From positions 1 through 49,174 of the forward strand of contig JAIYAO010000008.1 in assembly GCA_027488965.1 (NCBI GenBank): DNA of 49,174 nucleotides. The letters run 5' to 3'. Origin of the DNA: Alphaproteobacteria bacterium (GTDB taxonomy: Bacteria > Pseudomonadota > Alphaproteobacteria > Caulobacterales > Aquidulcibacteraceae). Positions 19,532-28,571 of this stretch are shown here, one piece after another. The notes under the pieces were generated by a model. That model did no database searches and was not told the DNA's origin. It was given only the letters and a program-made list of their open reading frames with translations. The position numbers and the translations under genes were made by a program. Within the stretch, counting starts at the first letter, position 1; each line of letters begins with the position of its first letter.

Positions 19532-20461
19532 ATGACCTTCGCCACCGTCGCCGTCATCGGCGCGGGCCTCATCGGCTCGTCCATCGCGCGCGCGGCGCGG
19601 GAGAAGGGGGCGTGTGGCGCCGTAAGGATCTTCGATGCGTCGCCCGCCGTGCGCGACAGGGCGCGGGCGCTCGGTCTCGGCCACGTGTGCGACACAGGCG
19701 CGGACGCAGTGTCCGGCGCTGACCTCGTCATCCTCGCCACACCCATCGGCGCGATGGGCGCCGCCGCCGCAGACGTCGCCGCCGCATTGTCCGAAGGCGC
19801 GGTGCTCACCGATGTGGGCTCCACCAAGCGCGCCGTGATCGATGCGCTGGCCGCGCACGCGCCGGCGCATGCGTTCGTCATCCCCGGCCACCCCATCGCG
19901 GGCACCGAGCAGTCGGGGCCCGATGCGGGCTTCGCCTCGCTGTTCGAGAACCGCTGGACGATCCTCACCCCGCTGGACGATCCGCGCCCCGCCTACGCCG
20001 AAGCCGTGGCGAAGCTCGCCGCGTTCTGGGAGGCGCTGGGCGCGCGCATCGAGATCATGGACGCCGACCGCCACGATCTCGTGCTCGCCATCACCAGCCA
20101 CGTGCCGCATCTGATCGCGTTCAACATCGTCGCCACGGCGGAGGATCTGGAGACGGTGACGGAATCGGAGATCGTGAAGTATTCCGCCGGCGGTTTCCGC
20201 GATTTCACGCGCCTCGCCGCCTCCGATCCCACCATGTGGCGCGACGTGTTCCTCTCGAACCGCGAGGCGGTGCTCGAAATCCTCGGCCGCTTCACGGAAG
20301 ATCTCGCCGCCCTGCAGCGCGCCATCCGCTGGGGCGACGGCGAAGCGCTGCACGATCTCTTCACCCGTGCCCGCCGCATGCGCCGAGAGGTGATCGAAGC
20401 CGGTCAGGACACCGCCGCGCCCAACTGGGGGCGCGATCAGTCCGGCGGCGACGGCGCATAG
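19532..20461 (+). CDS. tyrC: Prephenate / cyclohexadienyl dehydrogenase
   Basis: VAVIGAGLIGSSIARAAREKGA...VTDVGSTKRAV-like VLTDVGSTKRAV...VIPGHPIAGTEQSGPDAGFASLFENRWTILTP. Confidence 0.95.
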   Translation: MTFATVAVIGAGLIGSSIARAAREKGACGAVRIFDASPAVRDRARALGLGHVCDTGADAVSGADLVILATPIGAMGAAAADVAAALSEGAVLTDVGSTKRAVIDALAAHAPAHAFVIPGHPIAGTEQSGPDAGFASLFENRWTILTPLDDPRPAYAEAVAKLAAFWEALGARIEIMDADRHDLVLAITSHVPHLIAFNIVATAEDLETVTESEIVKYSAGGFRDFTRLAASDPTMWRDVFLSNREAVLEILGRFTEDLAALQRAIRWGDGEALHDLFTRARRMRREVIEAGQDTAAPNWGRDQSGGDGA

Positions 20462-21342
20462 AGCGGCTTCGCCGGGGCCACGCGCAATCCCGCAAACGTC
20501 CACCAGCCCTCCCCCGCCACCAGCGCCACGGGTTGCGCACCCGCCGGCGTCAGCGTGAGCGTGCCCACAGGCCGGTACAGCGCATCGAGATCGAGCGCGC
20601 CGTCGCCCGTCACCTGCGTGCCGGCGTAGCCCACGTCGAACCGCTCCACGCGCAGCGCGCCGGACCATGTCTGCAGGGGCTGCGCGGTCCCCAGCGTCGC
20701 GTAGTCCGTCACCGCCACGGCGGCGCGGAAATGCGCGAAGGGGCTGAGCCCGTTGAGCGCGGCGAAGGGGGTGGGGCCGGACCAGTCGGCGGCGTCGACG
20801 ATCAGCTGTGCATCGGCGGCGCGGCGCGGATCTGGGCGCAGGTGCACCAGCAGCTTGCCGATCTTCGTTGCCGCCGCGCCCGCGCGCGTGATCTCCGCGC
20901 CCTCCAGATCGAGCGAGAACCGCGCCAGCGCGCCGTCGCTGGTGACGCGGATGCTGAGATCGCCGCGCGCCGTCGTCAGCACCTGCGCTGCGCCGCTCTC
21001 GCCCGTCCAGCGCAGGCCGCCGGCGAGGCCCACGATCAGGTGGCGCGGGTTGGAGAGGTTGATGCTCACGGGCAGCGCGGCCGCCGCGATTTGCAGCGCG
21101 GGCATGCGCGTGGCGGCGCGCGCGTCCGTGAGGGTCAGCGTCAGGCGCAGCGGGAATCCCCCGGCGCGCACGTCGCCGTAGCTCGCCTCCACACCGTGCG
21201 CGCCGCCGTTGGCGATCGCGGCGTCGAGCGCCTTCACCGCCGCGTCCTTCGCGTATAACCAGTAGCCCGTCCAGCACAGGCAGAAGAGCGCAAACAGCGC
21301 CCACGGGACGTAAAGGCCGAGACGGCGGGGGGATGTGCTCAT
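20437..21342 (-). CDS. DUF2125 domain-containing protein
   Basis: MSTSPRRLGLYVPWALFALFCLCWTGYWLYAKDAAVKALDAAIANGGAHGVEASYGDVRAGGFPLRLTLTLTDAR; DUF2125 layout. Tail-to-tail 25-bp overlap with tyrC. Confidence 0.85.
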   Translation of the reverse strand: MSTSPRRLGLYVPWALFALFCLCWTGYWLYAKDAAVKALDAAIANGGAHGVEASYGDVRAGGFPLRLTLTLTDARAATRMPALQIAAAALPVSINLSNPRHLIVGLAGGLRWTGESGAAQVLTTARGDLSIRVTSDGALARFSLDLEGAEITRAGAAATKIGKLLVHLRPDPRRAADAQLIVDAADWSGPTPFAALNGLSPFAHFRAAVAVTDYATLGTAQPLQTWSGALRVERFDVGYAGTQVTGDGALDLDALYRPVGTLTLTPAGAQPVALVAGEGWWTFAGLRVAPAKPLYAPSPPD

Positions 21343-21418
21343 GCGAAACCACCTCTGGGCCGTACCGCCGGCAGCTTGCGAGCTCGGCGGCGCCACATCC
21401 GGTACGGGCGCACTGCGC

Positions 21419-22132
21419 TCACTGCGCCAGCAACGCGTCGGACGCCGTTTCGATCCGGTCTTCCAGCGTGCGCATGAAATCTTCGCGCGAAAGGCCGGGC
21501 GGGATCGCGTCCAGAACTTCGAAGGTCGCCAGCCCCGGGCGGCGGATGAGGCCGCGCGCGGCCCAGATGCGCCCCGTGTCCAGCGCCACGGGCACGCAGG
21601 GCACGCCGAGATCGCGGTAGAGCGCGGCGACGCCGGGCTTCCAGTCCCCCCGCACGCCGGGATCCTGGCGGGTGCCTTCGGGAAAGATCACGATCTGACG
21701 GCCTGCGTCGCGCGCCGGCCGCGCCGCGCGCAGGAGTTTCTTCAGCGCGCTCGCGTGCGCCTCGCGGTCGATGGGGATCATGCCCATGGCCTGCGCGTAC
21801 CAACCCAGCACCGGCGCATTGAGCAGCTCCTGCTTGAGCACAAAAGCCGGGCTGTCGAACATCAGGAACGGCACGAGCGTATCCAGCATCGACTGGTGCT
21901 TGCACGCCACGAGGCTGGCGCCCGGCGGAATCTTGTCGAGCCCCCGGTACTGCACGCGCGCGCCGACGATCCAGCGCAGGCCCCAAACGGAAAGTTTCGC
22001 CCACAAGCGCCCCGCGCCCAGCTCCGCGCGATCTTTTGGCGCCGCAAGCGTGCGCGGCAGCCATACGAGGCCGGCGAACGTCATGGCCCCATAGAGCCAG
22101 ACGACATAGAGAACCGAACGGATCAGGATCAT
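21419..22132 (-). CDS. plsC: 1-acyl-sn-glycerol-3-phosphate acyltransferase
   Basis: VACKHQSMLDTL (HxxxxD), IVIFPEGTRQDPG (FPEGTR). Confidence 0.93.
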   Translation of the reverse strand: MILIRSVLYVVWLYGAMTFAGLVWLPRTLAAPKDRAELGAGRLWAKLSVWGLRWIVGARVQYRGLDKIPPGASLVACKHQSMLDTLVPFLMFDSPAFVLKQELLNAPVLGWYAQAMGMIPIDREAHASALKKLLRAARPARDAGRQIVIFPEGTRQDPGVRGDWKPGVAALYRDLGVPCVPVALDTGRIWAARGLIRRPGLATFEVLDAIPPGLSREDFMRTLEDRIETASDALLAQ

Positions 22133-22752
22133 GCGGCGGGGGGCGACTCTGGCGGCGTGTCCGTCGCCAATACAGCCTCGCGGGCGCGGATGACGAGATA
22201 CTTCACGTATTCCCCGCCCAGCCGCGCCGCCTTGCCGGGGTCCGTCTGCCAGGCGCCGGCCTTCGCGATGGCGGTCTGCACCGGATAGGGGATCAACTGC
22301 GCGTCCGGCATCGCCACGCGCAGCTCGGCGATGCTGCGCGGCATGTGGTAGTCGTCGGTGACGACGATGATCCGGGCAAAGCCGTTGCGTTCGGCCCAGG
22401 CGGCGGTCTCCGAGGCGTTGCCGAGGGTGTCCTCCGCCTGGCGGCCGAGATCGACGCAGCAGGCGATGAGTTCGGCGGGGCCGTCGAGCACGGCGTACAC
22501 TTCCTTGTCGGGCACCTGCGCGTTGACGCCGGAGATCAGCATGCGTCGCCCGCGCCCCTCCGCCAGCAGGCGCATGGCGGTGGTCAGCCGCTCGCTGGTG
22601 CCCCCCGTCAGCGCCACCACCGCATCCGCCTCCGGCAGCGGCGAGGGCGGCCGGGCGGCCTCCACGTTGCGCGCAAAGCTCAGGTAGCCAAGGCCCAGCG
22701 CGGCGATGAAGGCGGTGAGGATCGCCAGCAGGATGCCCCGGATCCAGCTCAT
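22129..22752 (-). CDS. YdcF family (DUF218, SanA/ElyC-like) protein
   Basis: PEADAVVALTGGTSERLTTAMRLLAEGRGRRMLISGVN...NASETAAWAERNGFARIIVVTDDYHMPRS. Confidence 0.92.
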   Translation of the reverse strand: MSWIRGILLAILTAFIAALGLGYLSFARNVEAARPPSPLPEADAVVALTGGTSERLTTAMRLLAEGRGRRMLISGVNAQVPDKEVYAVLDGPAELIACCVDLGRQAEDTLGNASETAAWAERNGFARIIVVTDDYHMPRSIAELRVAMPDAQLIPYPVQTAIAKAGAWQTDPGKAARLGGEYVKYLVIRAREAVLATDTPPESPPAA

Positions 22753-23579
22753 CCGAGCCGGTCCGCGCGGTCATACGCGTCCGCTGCGCCCCAGCGCGCG
22801 CCCACGGCGGCCGCGCCCGCTGCAAGCAGCGGCGCGAGGAGGACGATCGCCGCCTCCATGGAACTGATGCGCGCGACCATGTCCGCCAAGGATACAGGCA
22901 TCGGCAGGCCGGTGAGAACCCCGGCGGCCCCCGCAACCGTCGCCAGCGTCCCCAGAAGGCCCGCAGTGAAGCCGAATTCGGCGCCGGTGCGTCCATAAGC
23001 GGCCAGCACGCGCGCCCGGGGTGCGCCCAGGTCTGCGCCGATGGCCGCCGGCGCGGGCGCCGCGAGTGATGCGGACCGCAGCAGCAGCGCCAGCGCCACA
23101 AGCAGCACCGCCGCGCCCGCGAACCCCGCCGGCCCCGCCAGCGCCGCGGTCCCCGCCGGCGCGGGCGGGGGGGAGATCAGGTCGGCGCGCACGCCGCGTT
23201 CAAGCAACGCCTGCCCGATGGCCCCGTCGGTCGCCAGCGCCGGGTCACGTCCCGCCTCGATCAGACGCACGGGGGGCAGGGTGTCGGGGTCCACAGGCCC
23301 GCCGCCCGCCTGCTCCAGTAGCCGTGCCGCGCGCTGGCGCGTCACCGGCGCGGCGAACCGCACGCCGGGCAGTGCGCGCAGGGCGGCGGCGGCGGTCTCC
23401 ACCGCGGCTTCGGTGTCCGGCGTCCGGACGCGCACCGTGAGCGCGCCGGCGGTGCGGGCGGCGTCGGCGCGGGCGTGGGCCCCCAGCGTCTCGCCGGTCA
23501 GCGCCGCCGCCAGCGCGGCGAGCGTCAGCAGGGCGACAGCGATGAACACGCCCGCCCCCGGGATCGGCGCGCGGCTCAT
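22749..23579 (-). CDS. ftsX: Cell division protein FtsX-like permease
   Basis: FtsX topology with periplasmic loop (TVRVRTPDTEAAVETAAAALRALPGVRFAAPVTRQRAARLLEQ); 4-bp overlap with the upstream ftsE-like gene. Confidence 0.85.
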   Translation of the reverse strand: MSRAPIPGAGVFIAVALLTLAALAAALTGETLGAHARADAARTAGALTVRVRTPDTEAAVETAAAALRALPGVRFAAPVTRQRAARLLEQAGGGPVDPDTLPPVRLIEAGRDPALATDGAIGQALLERGVRADLISPPPAPAGTAALAGPAGFAGAAVLLVALALLLRSASLAAPAPAAIGADLGAPRARVLAAYGRTGAEFGFTAGLLGTLATVAGAAGVLTGLPMPVSLADMVARISSMEAAIVLLAPLLAAGAAAVGARWGAADAYDRADRLG

Positions 23580-24316
23580 GCCGGCGCCTCCGAGAGGCGG
23601 CCGCGGTCGAGGCGCAAGCGCGCGGCGGGGAGGGCGGCGAACAGCTCCGGCGTCTGCGTGGCGATGGCCACCGCCGCCCGCTGGCGCGCGATCTCCGACA
23701 AAAGCCGCAGCACGCGCGCCACGCCGTCGGGGCCGAGGCCCGCCAGCGGCTCGTCCGCCAGCACGATGTCGGGCTGGGCGATGAACGCGCGCGCCACGCC
23801 CACGAGGCGCTGCTGCGTGCCTGTCAACGCCGCCACCGGCTGGCCCGCCACGTCGGAGAGGCCGAGGTAGGCGAGCAAGTCCACCACGTCGCCGGCCATG
23901 CGCGCGTTGAGCGTGGGCGCCGTCAGCCGCAGGGGCGCGGCCACGGCGTCGAAGGTGGTGTCGTCGGCGTCCAGCAGCGGCGTCTGTGCGATGTAGCCGA
24001 TGCGCTGCTTCAGCGCGCGGCGCACTTGCGCCGGCAGCGTCGCCACGTCGGAGCCGAGCAGCAGCGCGCGGCCCGCACGCGGCAGCAGTGCGCCGCGCAG
24101 TACATGAAGCAGAGCGGATTTCCCCGCGCCCGGGCCGCCGTGGACGATGGCCGTGCCGCCCGGCGTGAGGCGCAGGTCGATGTCGTTCAGCACCGGCGGT
24201 TGGCCGCGCCAGCCTGCGGTGACGCCAGCGAGCACGATGGCGGCGCGCGCGCTTTCGGGCGGCGCGGCGGCCGGTGCGCGCAGGCTGTCCTCATCGGCGG
24301 CGGGCGGCGGCGTCAA
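23576..24316 (-). CDS. ftsE: Cell division ATP-binding protein FtsE-like
   Basis: Walker A HGGPGAGKSALLHVLRG; Walker B DIVLADEPLAGLGP; signature region degenerate (LTGTQQRLVGVARA). Confidence 0.88.
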   Translation of the reverse strand: MTPPPAADEDSLRAPAAAPPESARAAIVLAGVTAGWRGQPPVLNDIDLRLTPGGTAIVHGGPGAGKSALLHVLRGALLPRAGRALLLGSDVATLPAQVRRALKQRIGYIAQTPLLDADDTTFDAVAAPLRLTAPTLNARMAGDVVDLLAYLGLSDVAGQPVAALTGTQQRLVGVARAFIAQPDIVLADEPLAGLGPDGVARVLRLLSEIARQRAAVAIATQTPELFAALPAARLRLDRGRLSEAPA

Positions 24317-24381
24317 TGGACAATCCTTATCGAATCAGCGCACTCACGAAATCTAAACCATGGCGCCGAAGAATCCGTAAC

Positions 24382-25305
24382 ATGATCCTAACGTGTCCAT
24401 CGTGCGCGACCCGCTATTATGCAGACGACGGGTCTATCGGGCCGAACGGCCGCTCCGTCCGCTGCGCGTCGTGCACCCACACCTGGTATGTGGAATCCCA
24501 ACTGGTGCTGAATGATGGCGCCGGCGTCCCGGACGCCGAGCCGCCGCTGACGCGCGAGCGCGTGGAGCGCATGCGACGCGCCGCCGCCGCCGCCAACGGC
24601 CCGCCGGTGTCGGCCGCCGCCCGTTTCCGTCAGCAGCAGGCCGAACGCCAGCGCAAGGACCGCATCCGCGCCGCCGTGGTGGCGTGGGGCGCCACCGGCG
24701 TGGCGCTTGCCGCCACCACCACGAGCGCCGTGGCCTTCCGCGAGGACGTGGCGCGGGTCTGGCCCAAGGCGGCCAGCGCCTACGCCGCCGTCGGCCTCGA
24801 CGTGAACATCTACGGCCTCGAGTTCGTGGACCTGCAGGTGGAGCACGTTTTCGACGGGCCGGAGCCGGTGCTCGTGGTCCGCGGCGCGGTGACGAACATG
24901 GGCCGCGACGCGCGCCCGGCGCCGGTGCTGCGCTTCGGCCTGCGCGATCCGTCCGCCCGCGAGATCCAGCACGTGATGGCGCGGATGACCAGCGCCACCA
25001 TTCCCGCCGGCGGGGCCGCGCCCTTCGAGATCCGCATCGAGAACGCCTCCGCCGACGCCGCGGATCTGGAGGCCACCTTCGCCAGCGCCGCCGAAGCCGC
25101 GGCCATGCCCGCGGGCGTTGCGGCCGTGGCGGCCAACGATCCGGCGCTGCAGACGGCGCAGCATCTGCTCGATCCGCCGGGGCCGGACGGGGTCATGACG
25201 CTTGATCCGCTCGTCCACGGCGTTGACGGGCGCGCGGAAGCCTCCCATGACGGGCTCGCGCCGCGGCTGGAAGAGCCGTGGCCCCCGCGCGAGGACCATG
25301 GCTAA
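24382..25305 (+). CDS. MJ0042 zinc-ribbon domain membrane protein
   Basis: MILTCPSCATRYYADDGSIGPNGRSVRCASCTHTWYVE: CxxC...CxxC zinc finger; one TM segment. Confidence 0.92.
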   Translation: MILTCPSCATRYYADDGSIGPNGRSVRCASCTHTWYVESQLVLNDGAGVPDAEPPLTRERVERMRRAAAAANGPPVSAAARFRQQQAERQRKDRIRAAVVAWGATGVALAATTTSAVAFREDVARVWPKAASAYAAVGLDVNIYGLEFVDLQVEHVFDGPEPVLVVRGAVTNMGRDARPAPVLRFGLRDPSAREIQHVMARMTSATIPAGGAAPFEIRIENASADAADLEATFASAAEAAAMPAGVAAVAANDPALQTAQHLLDPPGPDGVMTLDPLVHGVDGRAEASHDGLAPRLEEPWPPREDHG

Positions 25306-25819
25306 GCCACAGATCGACGTCCTGATCGCCGAAGCCGAGATCGCCACGCGCATCGAAACGCTGGCCGACGGGCTTGTGGGCGTCCTGGACGATCGCTGGA
25401 CGATCGTGCAGCTCATGCAGGGCGCAGGGCCGTTCGCGGCGGACTTCATGCGCGCGCTGGCGCGGCGCGACATCCACCCGATCCTCGACTCCCTGTGGCT
25501 GGAGAGCTACCGGGACGAGAAGGTGTCCTCCGGACGCGTGGTCGTACGCGCCGACATCTCCCGCAAGCTGGAAGGCCGCCCGGTCCTGATGCTTGACGAT
25601 GTGTACGACAGCGGCCGCACCATTGCGTTTGCCCGCGCGCATCTGGAGGCCAAGGGCGCCACGGAAGTGAAGGTCTGCGCCTTCATCCGCAAACCCAGCG
25701 CGCTGGGCCTGCCCATCGACTACGTGGGGTTCGACGCGCCGGACAGGTATCTCGTGGGTTACGGCATGGACGACGCGGGGCGTTACCGCGGCCTGCCGTT
25801 CGTGGGCGCGCTCGACTAG
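25298..25819 (+). CDS. hpt: Hypoxanthine phosphoribosyltransferase-like protein
   Basis: PVLMLDDVYDSGRTIAFARAHLEAKGATEVKVCAFIRKP: PRTase PRPP motif; ATG overlaps the previous stop (atggctaag). Confidence 0.85.
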   Translation: MAKPQIDVLIAEAEIATRIETLADGLVGVLDDRWTIVQLMQGAGPFAADFMRALARRDIHPILDSLWLESYRDEKVSSGRVVVRADISRKLEGRPVLMLDDVYDSGRTIAFARAHLEAKGATEVKVCAFIRKPSALGLPIDYVGFDAPDRYLVGYGMDDAGRYRGLPFVGALD

Positions 25820-25878
25820 CCCTCCTCATTGCAGGCGAGGCGCGCGGACCAACATGCGGGCCGGAGGCCCGCGCTCCC

Positions 25879-28446
25879 TCAGGACCCCGTAAACCGGTCG
25901 AGCAGCCTGCGCAGGTATTCCCGCTCTGACTCCGGTCGCGTGGTGTCCTGCGCGCGGCGGCGCAGTTCATCGAGGATTTCTCGCGCACGCTGGCGTTCGG
26001 TTTCCGTCGGCACGGCGGTTTCGTCGCCGCCGTCGCCGGCGGCGCCCATCAGCCGACCGAGAGGATCGCGTTCGCCGCCCTCTTCGGGCTTGCCCTCTTG
26101 GCCGTCGCGGCCCGCACGCTTGGCGATGGCTTCGTTGGACAACTGCTCGGCGCCGCGGCGCAGGTTGCTCAGCGCCTTTTCCTGCTGGCGGCCCGCCTCG
26201 CCCAGATCGCCCTGCTTCAGCGCTTCGGCGGCGCGGTTCATGGCCTCGCCCGCGTCGGCCAGTTCCTCTGCGCCCTGCTCGCCGCCCGCGCCCTGCGCCT
26301 TGCGCTGCGCCTCGCGCAGCTGCTGGCCGAGCTCCTGCTGACGCTCGCCCAGTTCGCCCTGTTGCTGGCCGTTCTCGGCGCGCTCCTGGGCGGACTGGCC
26401 GCCCTCGTTGCGTTCCTGCTCCTCGCGCGCGGTCTCGTCGCGCAGCTGGCGCTGCTTGCCGATCTGTTCGGACAGGCCCTGCACGGCCTGCTCGAGTTCT
26501 GAAGGTTCGCCTTCCTTGCCCTCGCCGCGGTCGCCCTGCGCCAGCGAGATCTCGAGGTTGTTGAGCAGTTGCGCCAGCTGCTGGAGCAGGGCCTGGGCGC
26601 CTTCCGTGTCGCCGGCCTCGGCGCGGCGCTGCACTTCCTTCATCATCTCCTCGATGTCGCGCATCGAGAGGGAATTCTGTTGCTGGGCGTCCTCGGCCTG
26701 CTCCTGCTTGCGGCCTTCGCGGATCGCTTCCTGCACCAGCGCCTGGAGATAGTTCTGCGTGGCCTGCTGCATCGCCTGCGACAGGCGCGCGATCTCCTCC
26801 GGCCCCGCACCGCGGCGGATCGCGTCCGCCAGGCGGCGCTGCGCCTCTTCCAGCGCGCGCTTGGCGTCGGCGCTGTCGCCGTACTCGGCGCGCAGGGCCA
26901 CGCGCCAGAGGATGTCGGCGGCGGCGGTGGTGTCGGCGATCTCGCGCGACACATCGAGCGTGGCGCGCGCGAAGCGGAAGCCGGCGAACACGGCGGCGTC
27001 GCGGAAGTAGCCGTCCTGCGGCGCCATGGTGACGGCGTCGATCATGCGGCCCGCGCGGCGGATGGCGGCGGGCGCGCGGGTGATGCGGGGGTCTTCATCG
27101 TCGGTGCGGATGCCGAAGAGGTCGGCGGCGCCGACGATGCGCGGCGACAGCAGCGGCGGCGCCTTGGCGAAGGCGCGGCGCTCATGGAGGATCATCTTGC
27201 GGATCTCCACCGCCGCCTGCGCCAGCGGCTGCAGGAACACCTTCTCCGGCACGGCCACCATGGCGGCGTCGCTGACGCCCTCCTGGCCCAGCGCGTCGCG
27301 GACAACGAGTGCGGCGGACACCTTCATGCCGGCGTAGGGGTGATCGGCGAGATCGAGCGCGGCGTCGCCCTCGGCGGCGCGCGGATCGCCCGCGGGCGCC
27401 TCGATGGGCGTGTCCACGGGATCGGCGTTCTCAAGGCCGGGCGGCGGGGCCAGGGGCGTCAGGCGCAGGGCAAGGCCCGTGACGCCGAAATCGTCGGTGG
27501 CCTTCCAGCTGAACGTGATCTTGTCGCCTTCGCCCACCGTTGGCGCCTTCACGAACGCGCCGGCGGGCAGCGCGTCGGGCGCAGGCGACACGCGCCACGT
27601 GGCGCGGGTGTGGAAGCGGATGACGCGCAGCACGCCGCCGTTGCCCAGATCGGCCTTCGCTTCCCAGGCGCCATCGGCGGCGCGGGTGAAGCGCACGCGG
27701 CGTTCCGGCTTACCGTCGGGCTTGAAGACCAGCCAGGGCGCAGCGGCGGGCCCCGTCAGCCGCACGGTGGCCTCCGGCGAGGGGGGCGTCTCCACCGTCT
27801 CGCCGACGCGGTCGGACAAGGAGACCGGCGCGCCGCCGGTGTAGGCGGCCGGCGTCACCCAGGCCTCGATGGCCATCGGCTGGTCGCCCACCAGGGGGCC
27901 CGGATCGGGCAGGAAGGCGCGGGCGAGGCGATCCGGCGCCTCCGCGCCGGCCACCAGCACGGCGCCGAGAAGCGCCACAGGCAGGATGAAGCGCAGCCGC
28001 CACGGGTCGGCAGCGGCGAAATCGGGGCGGGCGGGGGCGGCCTTGGCCGTGCTGGCGGCGGCGATGGTGCGTTCCTGCTCGCGCCGCCACAGGGCGAGGC
28101 CGCCGGCGTCGAGGGTGGTGGGGCTGTCGCCCAGCGCCTCCAGCGCGCCGGTGGCGAGGCCGGCGTCGCGGTTCAGCCGGGTGCGGACTTCCGCCGCCGT
28201 GGGGCTGCGCCAACGCACCAGCGCCCGGACCGCCAGCCAGACGAGGCCGCCCAGTGCGGCCAGCCCCAGCAGGGTGGCGGCCAGCGGCGGCGCGTAGGCC
28301 TGCGCGCCCAGCATCGCCGCCGCCATCCAGGCCGCCGTGGCGAACAAGGGGGCCGACGCCAGCAGGCAGATGCGCTCGATGACGAGGGCCCGGCGGGAGC
28401 GGGCGCCTTCTCTGGCGAGGGCGGCGAGGGCGTCGCGGTGCAGCAT
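25879..28446 (-). CDS. DUF4175 (TIGR02302) family protein
   Basis: 855 aa: N-terminal TM region, ...KITFSWKATDDFGVTGLALRLTPL..., Q/E-rich coiled-coil C-terminus. Confidence 0.88.
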   Translation of the reverse strand: MLHRDALAALAREGARSRRALVIERICLLASAPLFATAAWMAAAMLGAQAYAPPLAATLLGLAALGGLVWLAVRALVRWRSPTAAEVRTRLNRDAGLATGALEALGDSPTTLDAGGLALWRREQERTIAAASTAKAAPARPDFAAADPWRLRFILPVALLGAVLVAGAEAPDRLARAFLPDPGPLVGDQPMAIEAWVTPAAYTGGAPVSLSDRVGETVETPPSPEATVRLTGPAAAPWLVFKPDGKPERRVRFTRAADGAWEAKADLGNGGVLRVIRFHTRATWRVSPAPDALPAGAFVKAPTVGEGDKITFSWKATDDFGVTGLALRLTPLAPPPGLENADPVDTPIEAPAGDPRAAEGDAALDLADHPYAGMKVSAALVVRDALGQEGVSDAAMVAVPEKVFLQPLAQAAVEIRKMILHERRAFAKAPPLLSPRIVGAADLFGIRTDDEDPRITRAPAAIRRAGRMIDAVTMAPQDGYFRDAAVFAGFRFARATLDVSREIADTTAAADILWRVALRAEYGDSADAKRALEEAQRRLADAIRRGAGPEEIARLSQAMQQATQNYLQALVQEAIREGRKQEQAEDAQQQNSLSMRDIEEMMKEVQRRAEAGDTEGAQALLQQLAQLLNNLEISLAQGDRGEGKEGEPSELEQAVQGLSEQIGKQRQLRDETAREEQERNEGGQSAQERAENGQQQGELGERQQELGQQLREAQRKAQGAGGEQGAEELADAGEAMNRAAEALKQGDLGEAGRQQEKALSNLRRGAEQLSNEAIAKRAGRDGQEGKPEEGGERDPLGRLMGAAGDGGDETAVPTETERQRAREILDELRRRAQDTTRPESEREYLRRLLDRFTGS

Positions 28447-28571
28447 TCAAACTCAGCCTAGCACGCCGCCACGACAATGCAGCCGCATTGCGGCGATGGG
28501 AGAGTGCTTGTCAGGGCGTGATCCAGTTCATAGCGTCCGCGCCCAATTCGCTCGCATTAAGGATACGCCAG

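Noticed and set aside
19223-21352. 709-aa minus-strand ORF
   Set aside because: Overlaps TyrC and DUF2125 in other frames; no domain support.
26569-28461. 630-aa plus-strand ORF
   Set aside because: Antisense to DUF4175 gene; low-complexity translation.
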